Origin: Mycolicibacterium elephantis DSM 44368 | Lineage (GTDB): Bacteria; Actinomycetota; Actinomycetes; Mycobacteriales; Mycobacteriaceae | Length of the DNA: 64,000 bases | Direction: 5' to 3' | NCBI RefSeq assembly: GCF_004014805.1 | Contig: NZ_ATDN01000034.1 | Location: 1 to 64,000 of the forward strand | Shown here: piece by piece, positions 8,856 to 16,506 of the stretch | Layout: the number at the start of each line of letters is the position of its first letter | Position numbering within the stretch: position 1 is the stretch's first letter | Notes under the pieces: generated by a model | The model's database searches: none | What the model was told of the DNA's origin: nothing | What the model saw: the letters and a program-made list of their open reading frames with translations, nothing else | Program-made: the position numbers and the translations under genes

Positions 8856-9553
8856 TGAAGCTGGCCCGTCCCGACGTCTTCCACCCGCGCATCGTGTTGG
8901 CGGGTTCACCGGCGCTGCCCGAGGGTGACCGCGACGACGCCGGGCTGATCCCGGCGTTGCGTAAGCACGGGCTACATGCCCGGTGGTTGCCCTGGGACGA
9001 CCCGGCCACCCTGAAGGCCGACCTCGTGATCCTGCGCGCCACCCGCGATTACGGCGATCGGCTCGACGAGTTCCTGGACTGGACGCGTCGGGTGCGCAAC
9101 CTCGTGAACGCGCCCGAGGTGGTGGCCTGGAACACCGACGAGCGCTACCTGGCGGACCTGGCCGACGCCGGCGTGCCGACGGCGACATCGGCGCATGACC
9201 ACGCGACCCCCGAAACCGCGCTGGTGTTCCTCGGTGGCAGCCAGTCGCACGCGTTCAGCGACCGCGGTGAGGCCGAGCCGGATTTCGAGGTGTGGGACCT
9301 GGGCCACGCGGCGCTGGCCGCCGCAGCCGAGCGTCTGCGGCTGGCGCCGACCGACCTGCTGTACGCGCGCGCCGATGTGGTCGGGGAGCGGACCGATCCG
9401 CGCCTGCGGCGCCTCGACCTCGTCGCGCCGTCGCTGGGTTGGCAGCGACTGGACGCCACTACCCGGGCACGACAGCAGCGTGTGTTCGTCCTCGGCGTGG
9501 AGTCAGCCCTGGACCGGCTCGGGCTCGGCCCGCTGTCGCATCGACGCCCATAG
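8855..9553 (+). CDS. degenerate ATP-grasp-like protein (Rv1455 position)
   Basis: The 232-residue product resembles the DcsG-type ATP-grasp family at both ends but lacks the middle. The N-terminal pre-ATP-grasp half is clear (PEVVAWNTDERYLADLADAGVPT, residues ~88-110). The chain then jumps within about ten residues to the segment ETALVFLGGSQSHAF, which in full-length members follows the ATP-binding lobe. Roughly 70 residues carrying the nucleotide-binding lysines appear to be missing, and the acidic metal-binding strand near the C-terminus reads RRLDLVAPSLGW. An ATP-dependent ligase activity is therefore unlikely. Its last 51 bases overlap the convergent ctaA gene. Function unknown; GTG 8855 is chosen from the adjacent -10 box. 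Confidence 0.75.
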   Translation: MKLARPDVFHPRIVLAGSPALPEGDRDDAGLIPALRKHGLHARWLPWDDPATLKADLVILRATRDYGDRLDEFLDWTRRVRNLVNAPEVVAWNTDERYLADLADAGVPTATSAHDHATPETALVFLGGSQSHAFSDRGEAEPDFEVWDLGHAALAAAAERLRLAPTDLLYARADVVGERTDPRLRRLDLVAPSLGWQRLDATTRARQQRVFVLGVESALDRLGLGPLSHRRP

Positions 9554-10453
9554 CGCGGCGGTGGCGGCGGTGCACAGCGCGGCACCCGCCACATGCACCG
9601 CTACCAGCGCCGCGGGAACTCCGGTGTAGAACTGCACCACACCCACCAGCCCCTGCGCGCACACCAACACGAGCAGCACCGCCAGCCGGACGAGCACCGG
9701 GCGAGCGGCGTGCACGGCCAGCAGGCCGAAGCCGAGACCGACCAGCAGCGCCAGATACGCCACCAGCAGCGACGAGTGCAGGTGCACCAAGGTGGTGATC
9801 TCGACCTCGAGCCGCGGGATCGTGCGGGCGATGCTCCTGTCGCCGGCGTGCGGGCCCGCGCCGGTCACCAACGTCCCGGTCACCAGCACCGCGGCCAACG
9901 TCACAGTGCTGAGAAACGTCAACTGCCGCAACGGTTTCGGCACACGGCGCACGACGACGCCGTCGTCGGGCTCGCCGACCTTGACGAAGAGCAGCACCGC
10001 GAGCCACACCATGGTCATCGACGCCAGCAGGTGGACGGCCACCGTCCACCACAGCAGTCCGGTCAGCACCGTGATGCCGCCGATCACCGCCTGCACGACG
10101 GTCGACGCGGGCATCAGCCACGCGTAGACGAGCACCTCACGTCGGCGCCGGGCGCGGGTGACCGCGAGCACCGCTGCGGCCGCGGCCAGCACCACCAGAA
10201 ACGTGACCAGGCGGTTGCCGAACTCGACCACCTGGTGCAATACCGGCACCTCGGCCACCGGAACTGGGGTGAAGCTGCCCGGAAAGCACTGCGGCCACGT
10301 TGGGCACCCGAGGCCGGAGGCGGTGACGCGCACGATCGCGCCGGTGACCGAGATGCCGCCCTGGGTCAGGATGACCAGGAACGCGATGACGCGCTGAGCC
10401 CGCAGGCTGGGCAGCGGCAGCAGGTCGACCAGCCGCAGAAAGAGGCGTCGCAC
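9503..10453 (-). CDS. ctaA: heme A synthase (CtaA/COX15 family)
   Basis: Oxidises haem O to haem A for cytochrome c oxidase in the plasma membrane. The 316-residue protein has about eight transmembrane segments. ASGLGCPTWPQCFPGSFTPV in the first extracytoplasmic loop holds the conserved Cys pair. LHQVVEFGNR and LVHLHSSLL supply haem-ligand histidines. GTG/ATG alternatives upstream are absent; ATG at 10453 is used. It lies at the downstream end of a leftward gene run (mptB, ABC pair, DUF429, ctaA), 59 bases after the DUF429 stop. Orthologue of Rv1456c. Confidence 0.93.
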   Translation of the reverse strand: MRRLFLRLVDLLPLPSLRAQRVIAFLVILTQGGISVTGAIVRVTASGLGCPTWPQCFPGSFTPVPVAEVPVLHQVVEFGNRLVTFLVVLAAAAAVLAVTRARRRREVLVYAWLMPASTVVQAVIGGITVLTGLLWWTVAVHLLASMTMVWLAVLLFVKVGEPDDGVVVRRVPKPLRQLTFLSTVTLAAVLVTGTLVTGAGPHAGDRSIARTIPRLEVEITTLVHLHSSLLVAYLALLVGLGFGLLAVHAARPVLVRLAVLLVLVCAQGLVGVVQFYTGVPAALVAVHVAGAALCTAATAALWASMRQRAEPEPVQG

Positions 10454-10512
10454 GACCCGATCCTAGATCAGCCAACTACAGGCCGTAGTAGCGGGTGACG
10501 GAGGCCCGCCCG

Positions 10513-11190
10513 TCACTGCCAGATCGCCATCGGCTGACCGCGTTCGTTGCGCTGCGGCGGATCCGGCAGACAGGTCGCCTGCCCGTGCGCGATGCGCTCG
10601 GCGCTCCACGCGGCCGCCGCCGCGTCCAGCACGTCGTCGGCAGGCACCTTCGCGACGGGCGCGCCGAGGTCCTCGGGCAAGACGATTCCCGCGCGGGCCA
10701 GCACCCGCAGCCTCGCCCGCTGCCCGCGCCAGGACTTCTTGGTGCCGTCCTCGTAGCGCAGGCCGAGCCGCTGAAACGACAGCTCCGGATGGACTTCGTG
10801 CAGCACCGTGCCGGCGTCGTAAAGCCGGTTGGCCTCAAGCACTTTCGCGCGCAGCCCCCAGGCCTGCCTGCTGGGCATCCAGCCGACCAGAGACTGGCAG
10901 CGGCGCTTCGCCGCGTCGTAGTCGGGCTCGTCGAAGACCGGCCGCGGCGGCGTGATGAACACGCTGGATCCGCGGCGGCCCAGCATCGCGCGGGCCGCCC
11001 GGTCGGCGACGCGTTCCCCGGAATGCGTCAGGCCGAGCGGAATGTCGACGGCGATCACGTCGGCATCCGGGACATGCGTGACGAGATCGCTGATCAGCAC
11101 GGCGCAGTGGGCGGCGGCGAAGCGGCCGTCGCGCAGCTGCACGCCGACCCAGCCGCCGCGCCAGGCGTCGACGCCGAGCACGGTCGTCAT
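10513..11190 (-). CDS. DUF429 family protein (predicted RNase H-like fold)
   Basis: The 225-residue product starts MTTVLGVDAWRGGWVG and contains AVDIPLGL and SVFITPPRPVF, the signature segments of DUF429 proteins, which are predicted to adopt an RNase H-like nuclease fold with an early aspartate (GVDAWRGGW) and a later one (AVDIPLG). No function is established. The ATG at 11190 is chosen over a much longer open frame that runs antisense-like through the upstream permease gene. It sits between the ABC permease and ctaA; the corresponding M. tuberculosis interval (Rv1456c-Rv1457c) has no such gene, so it is a lineage-specific insertion or a retained ancestral gene. Confidence 0.8.
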   Translation of the reverse strand: MTTVLGVDAWRGGWVGVQLRDGRFAAAHCAVLISDLVTHVPDADVIAVDIPLGLTHSGERVADRAARAMLGRRGSSVFITPPRPVFDEPDYDAAKRRCQSLVGWMPSRQAWGLRAKVLEANRLYDAGTVLHEVHPELSFQRLGLRYEDGTKKSWRGQRARLRVLARAGIVLPEDLGAPVAKVPADDVLDAAAAAWSAERIAHGQATCLPDPPQRNERGQPMAIWQ

Positions 11191-11222
11191 GGCCGGCGAG
11201 GCGCGACGAACGGCACCAGCAC

Positions 11223-12002
11223 TCAGGTGAACCGGAACCAGCGCAGCGCACACAGCGCGGCGACCAGGCCCCACACGAACAGCACCAGAAGGCCGAACCA
11301 GTCCACTGACAGCGTCATCGCCTGCGACAGCGCCTCGGTCAGCGCACCCGACGGGGTCAGCCGGGCGATCAACTGGACTGCCTGCGGCACCATGCCGCCC
11401 TCGAGGGTCAATGCGCCGAGCCCGGCGAACACGAACCACAACAGGTTGGCGACCGCCAACACGATCTCGGCGCGCAGTGTGCCGCCAAGGAGCAGCCCCA
11501 GCGCCGCGAATCCCGCGGTGCCCAACGCGATGATGGCCGCGCCGAGCGCCAGCCCCGCCGGCTCCGGGCGCCAGCCCAACGCAAAGCCGATGCCGCCCAA
11601 CACGATCGACTGCAGAAAGACCACCGCCACCACGGCGAGGGACTTGCCGGCGATGATGCCCCACACCGGAAGGGCCGTCGCGCCGAGTCGTTTGAGCGCG
11701 CCGTAACGGCGGTCGAAGGCCACCGCGATCGCCTGCCCGGTGAACGCCGTCGAGATCACCGCGAGCGCCATGATCGCGGGCACGAACGTCGCCGGCCGGT
11801 CCGGGCCGAACGATCCCAGCGGCAGCAGGATCAACCCCACGAGCAGGGTGATCGGGATGAACATCGTCAGCAGCAGTTGCTCGCCGTTGCGCAGCAGCAG
11901 CCGAAGCTCCAGCCCGAACTGCGCGGCCAGCATCTTCGGCACCGGCGCGGGGCGCGGGTCCGGTGAAAACGTCCCTGGGGCAAAGCGATTCGGAGCGGTC
12001 AC
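11223..12002 (-). CDS. ABC transporter permease (ABC-2 type)
   Basis: The 259-residue polytopic protein has about six hydrophobic segments starting near residue 45 (LLLTMFIPITLLVGLILLPL). It has the ABC-2 exporter layout with a large loop after the first helix. Its GTG start at 12002 overlaps the stop of the ATPase gene in a GTGA junction, so the two are almost certainly co-translated subunits of one exporter. It corresponds to Rv1457c. The substrate is unknown; the operon context with mptB suggests a cell-envelope role, but that is only an inference. Confidence 0.87.
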   Translation of the reverse strand: MTAPNRFAPGTFSPDPRPAPVPKMLAAQFGLELRLLLRNGEQLLLTMFIPITLLVGLILLPLGSFGPDRPATFVPAIMALAVISTAFTGQAIAVAFDRRYGALKRLGATALPVWGIIAGKSLAVVAVVFLQSIVLGGIGFALGWRPEPAGLALGAAIIALGTAGFAALGLLLGGTLRAEIVLAVANLLWFVFAGLGALTLEGGMVPQAVQLIARLTPSGALTEALSQAMTLSVDWFGLLVLFVWGLVAALCALRWFRFT

Positions 12003-12943
12003 GGTCGCAACTCCCTACCGGTGAGCTCGAGGAACACGTCCTCGAGGCTGCGCTGTTCGACGCGCATGTCGGTGGCCAGCACGTCCAGGCGCGCACACCA
12101 CGCCGTCACGGTGGCCAGCACCTGCGGGTTGATCGCGCCCTCCACCAGATACTCGCCGGGCGCGGCCTCGGAGGCCTGATAGTTCTCCGGCAGCGCCGAG
12201 ATCAGCAGCGAAAGGTCCAGCCTGCGCGGCGCCCGGAAGCGCAGCTGGTTCTGCGCGCCGCTGCGCATCAACTCCTCGGGCGTGCCCGTCGCCACCGCCG
12301 ACCCGTGGTCGATGATCAGAATCCGGTCGGCCAGCTCCTCGGCCTCGGTGAGCTGGTGGGTCGTCAGCACCACCGTCACCCCGTCGCGGCGCAGCGCATC
12401 GATCAACTCCCACACCACGATTCGGGCGTGGGCGTCCAAACCGGCGGTCGGCTCGTCGAGGAAGACCAGTTCGGGGCGGCCGACGACCGCGCACGCCAGC
12501 GCCAACCGCTGCTGCTGGCCGCCCGACAGCCGTCGGTAGGTGGTGCGCGCGGCATCGGTCAGCCCCAGGGTGTCCATCAACCACTTCGAGTCGAGCGGGT
12601 TGGCGGCGTAGGCGGCGACGAGGTCGAGCATCTCGCCGGCGCGCGCCGCCGGATATGCGCCGCCGCCCTGCAGCATCACCCCGATGCGCGCCCGCACCTG
12701 GGCGTTGTCATCGAACGGGTCGAGCCCGAGAATCTCGATGGTTCCCGAGTCGGGCTTGACGAACCCCTCGCACATCTCGACCGTGGTGGTCTTGCCCGCG
12801 CCGTTGGGGCCGAGTAACGCGAAGACCTCTGCGGCCTGGACCTCCAGATCCAGGTTCGACACCGCGGTCGTCGAGCCGTAACGCTTGCTGACGCCGCGCA
12901 GGCGCACGGGCACCGACGAAGCCCGCGATCCGAGATCGGTCAC
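11999..12943 (-). CDS. ABC transporter ATP-binding protein
   Basis: Energy-coupling subunit of the exporter whose permease follows. The 314-residue protein has Walker A GPNGAGKTT (~residue 45), the signature LSGGQQQR (~140), Walker B LVFLDEPTAGLD (~160) and the switch histidine in LTTHQLTEAEE. The roughly 100 residues after the ATPase core resemble the regulatory tail of DrrA-type drug and lipid exporters. It overlaps mptB upstream and the permease downstream by four bases each. Corresponds to Rv1458c. Substrate not deducible. Confidence 0.9.
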   Translation of the reverse strand: MTDLGSRASSVPVRLRGVSKRYGSTTAVSNLDLEVQAAEVFALLGPNGAGKTTTVEMCEGFVKPDSGTIEILGLDPFDDNAQVRARIGVMLQGGGAYPAARAGEMLDLVAAYAANPLDSKWLMDTLGLTDAARTTYRRLSGGQQQRLALACAVVGRPELVFLDEPTAGLDAHARIVVWELIDALRRDGVTVVLTTHQLTEAEELADRILIIDHGSAVATGTPEELMRSGAQNQLRFRAPRRLDLSLLISALPENYQASEAAPGEYLVEGAINPQVLATVTAWCARLDVLATDMRVEQRSLEDVFLELTGRELRP

Positions 12944-14661
12944 GGGGAATCAGCGTAGGCGTCGGGCTTCACCGGTGGTGGGGGCGGTAGCGACGGCTTG
13001 TCCGGGAGCGTGTTCGTGATGCGGTCGGGCGCCGGCTCGTCGTCGGTCGGCACTTTGCGCCAGGGCAGGCGGTTGTAGGTCAGCACCATCAACACCAGCA
13101 CGGTCACGGTGCTCGCCACGACGGCGAGCAGGATCTGGAAGAGCGTGAACCGGTCCCCGTTGGCCGTCGGGCCGAAGATGCCGACCACCAGGGTCACGAC
13201 GATCGTCGTGCTGCGGAACGCGGGCCGGGTGGCCCACGCCGCCAGCGGGATCACCGCCCACAGCACGTACCACGGCTGGACCACGGGGAAGAGCAGCACC
13301 GTCATCCCGAGCGCGACGCCGAGCCCGCCGACCGGGTGCAGCCGGCCCCGCAGCACCGCCAACAGCAGCCACGTCACCAGGATCGCGATGAGCAGCACGC
13401 CGATCCCGCGGGTCAGACCGAGCACCGCGGTGGTGTGATCACCCAGCCCGAGCAGGATGCCGACCTGGCCGGTGCCAAGGGCCAACAGGGTGGGCAGCGA
13501 CATCCAGCTGCGTACGACGTTGGCGGTGCCGAGGGTGAACAACCAGCCGAAGCCCAGCCCGCTGGCCCAGCCGATCAGCGCCATCACCGCCACCGACACC
13601 GCGGCCAGCGAACCTGACGAGACGACAAAGGCCTTGACGGTGCCGCCCCAGCGGTGCGCCAGCGCCATCGCCGCGAAGCCCAGTGCGAGCAGCGACGGCA
13701 GCTTGACCTGCGAGGACATCGTGATCAGCACGACCCCGAGCAGCAGCATCGCCAGCGGCTGCCACTGCATCCAGTCCGCGCGGGTGTGCGGCCACGACAG
13801 CGGTCGCGGAAGAAGCGAGGTGGCGCCGTCGACCCCGCGCAGGGCGAACTCCGTGCCCGCCAGCATCAGGCCGAGCATGAGCGCTTCGTTGTGGATGCCT
13901 GCGACCAGATGCATGATCAGCAGCGGGTTGGCCGCACCCAGCCACAGCGCGCTGACCTCGGCCACCCCGCACCGGTGCGCCAGCCGGGGCGTGGCCCACA
14001 TGATGAGCGCCACCCCGAGCAGCACCACCAGCCGGTGGCACAGCACCGCGGCGACGATGTTCTCGCCGGTGATCGCCGAAATGCCTTCGCCCAGCCACAC
14101 GAAAAGCGGGCCGTAGGGCGCGGGCGTCTCGCGCCACATGGTCGGCACCGACAGCGTGAAGACGTGGTCGAGACCGAGACCGGTGGCGGGACCCACCCGG
14201 TAGGGGTCCAGGCCCTTGCTCGCGATCTCGCTTTGCGCCAGGTAGGAGTAGATGTCGCGGCTGTACATCGGCGGGGCGATGAGCAGCGGCAGCACCCAAA
14301 GCAGCAGGGTGCGGTCGAGCTGGCTGCGCGACATGCGGCGATCGCCGAGCACGAAGCGGCCCAGCATCAGCCACGCCAGCGCCATCATCACCGCGCCGGT
14401 GGTGGTCATGGTCAGCGACACCGTCTGGATCCGCGACGGGAGGTTGAGCAGCCGCACCCCGAAGGTGGGGTCCTGCACCACCGGCCGGGCGCCGACGCCC
14501 AGGGCCCCGATCGCCATCAGCACTGTGCCGGTGGCTCCGAAGATGCGCGTGCGGCGCAGCGCGATGACCTCGGCGTCGTTCAGTGGCGAGCCGACCGGCG
14601 GCTCGTCGGCGTGCCAGCGGGCGATCGACGACGACAGGGATTTGAGGCGGGCAGCCACCAC
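12940..14661 (-). CDS. mptB: alpha-(1->6)-mannopyranosyltransferase MptB
   Basis: GT-C-fold, polyprenyl-phosphate-mannose-dependent transferase that starts the alpha-1,6-mannan core of lipomannan and lipoarabinomannan on the outer face of the membrane. The 573-residue protein has about 13 hydrophobic segments. The first extracytoplasmic loop contains MYSRDIYSYLAQSE, whose aspartate fits the GT-C motif, followed by DPYRVGP and ETPAPYGPLF. The C-terminal tail is cytoplasmic-like and proline-rich. Orthologue of Rv1459c. Four-base overlap with the downstream ABC ATPase gene. Confidence 0.9.
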   Translation of the reverse strand: MVAARLKSLSSSIARWHADEPPVGSPLNDAEVIALRRTRIFGATGTVLMAIGALGVGARPVVQDPTFGVRLLNLPSRIQTVSLTMTTTGAVMMALAWLMLGRFVLGDRRMSRSQLDRTLLLWVLPLLIAPPMYSRDIYSYLAQSEIASKGLDPYRVGPATGLGLDHVFTLSVPTMWRETPAPYGPLFVWLGEGISAITGENIVAAVLCHRLVVLLGVALIMWATPRLAHRCGVAEVSALWLGAANPLLIMHLVAGIHNEALMLGLMLAGTEFALRGVDGATSLLPRPLSWPHTRADWMQWQPLAMLLLGVVLITMSSQVKLPSLLALGFAAMALAHRWGGTVKAFVVSSGSLAAVSVAVMALIGWASGLGFGWLFTLGTANVVRSWMSLPTLLALGTGQVGILLGLGDHTTAVLGLTRGIGVLLIAILVTWLLLAVLRGRLHPVGGLGVALGMTVLLFPVVQPWYVLWAVIPLAAWATRPAFRSTTIVVTLVVGIFGPTANGDRFTLFQILLAVVASTVTVLVLMVLTYNRLPWRKVPTDDEPAPDRITNTLPDKPSLPPPPPVKPDAYADSP

Positions 14662-14683
14662 AGCAGCGTAGCGGCCGCAGTTC

Positions 14684-15691
14684 TCAGACCTCGACGATCA
14701 CCTTTCCGGTGTTCCCACCGGAGAACAACAGGTTGAGCGCGTCCGGGGCGTTCTCGAGGCCCTTGACGATGTGCTCGGAGGACTTGATCTTTCCCTCGGC
14801 GAGCCATCCACCCATTTCGGCCTGCGCGGGCGGAAAGCGGTCGAGGTAGTCGAGGACGATGAAGCCCTCCATGCGTCCACGGCGGATCAACAGGCTGAGA
14901 TAGTTGGACGGGCCCGGCGGAGAGTCGTCGCTGTTGTAGGTCGAGATCGCGCCGCACAGCACCACGCGCGCGCGCATCGCCAGGTTGGCCAGGCAGTCGT
15001 CGAGGATCGACCCGCCGACGTTGTCGAAGTACAGGTCGATGCCGTCCGGACATGTCTCGCGCAGCCGGGCGGCGACGTTCTCGTTCTTGTAGTCGATGGC
15101 GTCGTCGAAGCCGAGTTCTTCGACGATGTAGCGGCATTTCTGCGGTCCGCCCGCGATGCCGACAACCTTGGCGGCGCCCTTGAGCTTGGCGATCTGGCCC
15201 GCGGTGGAGCCGGTGGCGCCCGCGGCGCCGGAGATGACGACGACATCGCCGGGTTTGACACCGCCCACGTCGGTCATGCCGAAGTACGCCGTCATCCCGG
15301 TGACGCCCAGCACACCGATGGCCAGCGGGGGAGGCACGCCGTCGGGCAGCACCTGCATCGCGCGCTCGCCGGCGTCGATGACGACGTAGTCCTGCCAGCC
15401 GGTCATGCCGAACACCGACTGGCCGGGCTGGTAGGCCTCGCAGCGGCTTTCGACGATTTCACCGACCCCGCCGCTGCGGATGACCTCGTCGATCTGGATC
15501 GGCGGCAGGTAGCTGGGGACGTCGTCCATCCAGGTGCGGATGGTCGGGTCGATGGACAGGTAGCGGACTTTGACCAGGGCCTCGCCGTCGGATATCTCGG
15601 GTACTGGTTGAATCTCCATGCGCGTGGTTGATTCGTTCACCAGGCCGGAGGGTCGTTGTGCCAGCACCAGACGGCGGTTCTGTTCGGTCAT
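14684..15691 (-). CDS. NADP-dependent MDR oxidoreductase (LTB4 12-hydroxydehydrogenase-like)
   Basis: The 335-residue protein belongs to the prostaglandin reductase/curcumin reductase branch of the medium-chain dehydrogenase superfamily. Visible are LSIDPTIRTWM near the N-terminus, GMTAYFGM, the NADP-binding motif SGAAGATGSTAGQIAKLKG (~150), and GIDLYFDNVGG. It should reduce alpha,beta-unsaturated ketones or aldehydes using NADPH; the natural substrate is unknown. Divergent from sufR. TAATAT (15698-15703) lies six bases upstream of the ATG, so the mRNA is probably leaderless. Confidence 0.85.
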   Translation of the reverse strand: MTEQNRRLVLAQRPSGLVNESTTRMEIQPVPEISDGEALVKVRYLSIDPTIRTWMDDVPSYLPPIQIDEVIRSGGVGEIVESRCEAYQPGQSVFGMTGWQDYVVIDAGERAMQVLPDGVPPPLAIGVLGVTGMTAYFGMTDVGGVKPGDVVVISGAAGATGSTAGQIAKLKGAAKVVGIAGGPQKCRYIVEELGFDDAIDYKNENVAARLRETCPDGIDLYFDNVGGSILDDCLANLAMRARVVLCGAISTYNSDDSPPGPSNYLSLLIRRGRMEGFIVLDYLDRFPPAQAEMGGWLAEGKIKSSEHIVKGLENAPDALNLLFSGGNTGKVIVEV

Positions 15692-15697
15692 CCGGTG

Positions 15698-15703
15698 ATA
15701 TTA
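15698..15703 (-). promoter_or_regulatory. -10 box for a leaderless oxidoreductase transcript
   Basis: On the minus strand TAATAT ends six bases before the ATG at 15691, the usual distance for leaderless starts in mycobacteria. No Shine-Dalgarno is present. Confidence 0.6.
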
Positions 15704-15735
15704 GGCACGATCCCACCGGATAAGGGTGCCCTTGC

Positions 15736-15775
15736 TTTACATGGGTTTTCGAATTCCGTCACAATGGTGTTGTGA
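15736..15775 (+). promoter_or_regulatory. suf operon promoter with SufR-type palindromic operator
   Basis: TTTACA (15736-15741), an 18-base spacer and CACAAT (15760-15765) form a good -35/-10 pair, six bases upstream of the GTG at 15772. A perfect inverted repeat TCACAA-TGGTG-TTGTGA (15759-15775) spans the -10 and the start codon. Its geometry (TGTGA half-sites, 5-base spacer) resembles the SufR operator reported upstream of the M. tuberculosis suf operon, which fits autorepression. Confidence 0.75.
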
Positions 15776-16506
15776 AAATCAGTCCGGAAGTCGGCAGCGA
15801 CCGCCACACGCGTGGCGCGATCGTTCAGATGCTGCTGGAATCCGGGCCCATCACCGCAGGTGAGATAAGCGAACGGCTCGGCATCTCCGCAGCGGGCGTG
15901 CGCAGGCATCTCGATGCGCTGATGGAGGCCGGCGACGCGCAAGCCAGCGCCGCGGCGGCCTGGCAGCACAGCGGCCGCGGCCGCCCTCCCAAGCGCTATC
16001 GGCTCACCGCCGCGGGCCGGGCCAAGCTCGGCCACCGGTACGACGACCTGGCCGCCGCGGCGATGCGGCGACTGCGCGAGATCGGCGGCGACGACGCCGT
16101 GCGGACCTTCGCCAGGCAGCGCGTCGACAGCATCCTGGCGGGAGTAACCGATGGGTCCGATGACGTTGCATCTACTGCGGACCGAGTGGCGGCGGCGCTG
16201 ACAGAGGCCGGCTACGCCACCACCACGACACCGGTCGCCGGTCCGGTCGACGGCATCCAGCTGTGTCAACACCACTGCCCGGTGTCGCATGTCGCCGAGG
16301 AGTTCCCGGAGCTCTGCGAGGCCGAACGGGAGGCGTTCGCCGAGGTGCTCGGTACGCACGTGCAGCGGCTGGCCACCATCGTCAACGGCGACTGCGCGTG
16401 TACCACGCACGTGCCCCTTGCCGAGAAGAGCAAGGCGAAGCAGAAGACCCTTCGGCGCACAGCCCGCGCCGAAGCCCCTACAAGCAAGCAAGGAGCGTCG
16501 CGATGA
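15772..16506 (+). CDS. sufR: Fe-S cluster-sensing transcriptional repressor SufR
   Basis: DeoR/ArsR-like winged-helix regulator that represses the suf operon when it carries an Fe-S cluster. The 244-residue protein has an N-terminal winged helix (~10-80, ITAGEISERLGISAAGVRRHL) and a C-terminal sensory half with cysteines at 165, 169 (CQHHC), 182, 208 and 210 (CAC). The pattern C-x3-C-x12-C plus a distal Cys matches the cluster ligands of mycobacterial SufR. The GTG start lies inside the operator palindrome, suggesting a leaderless transcript. It overlaps sufB by four bases (ATGA). Orthologue of Rv1460. Confidence 0.93.
   Translation: MKISPEVGSDRHTRGAIVQMLLESGPITAGEISERLGISAAGVRRHLDALMEAGDAQASAAAAWQHSGRGRPPKRYRLTAAGRAKLGHRYDDLAAAAMRRLREIGGDDAVRTFARQRVDSILAGVTDGSDDVASTADRVAAALTEAGYATTTTPVAGPVDGIQLCQHHCPVSHVAEEFPELCEAEREAFAEVLGTHVQRLATIVNGDCACTTHVPLAEKSKAKQKTLRRTARAEAPTSKQGASR

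Noticed and set aside
8826..9188. N-terminal extension of the qor frame by 121 codons
   Set aside because: Arg/Pro/Ser-rich, antisense to the divergent gene; ATG 8825 has a good ribosome site and starts the family homology.
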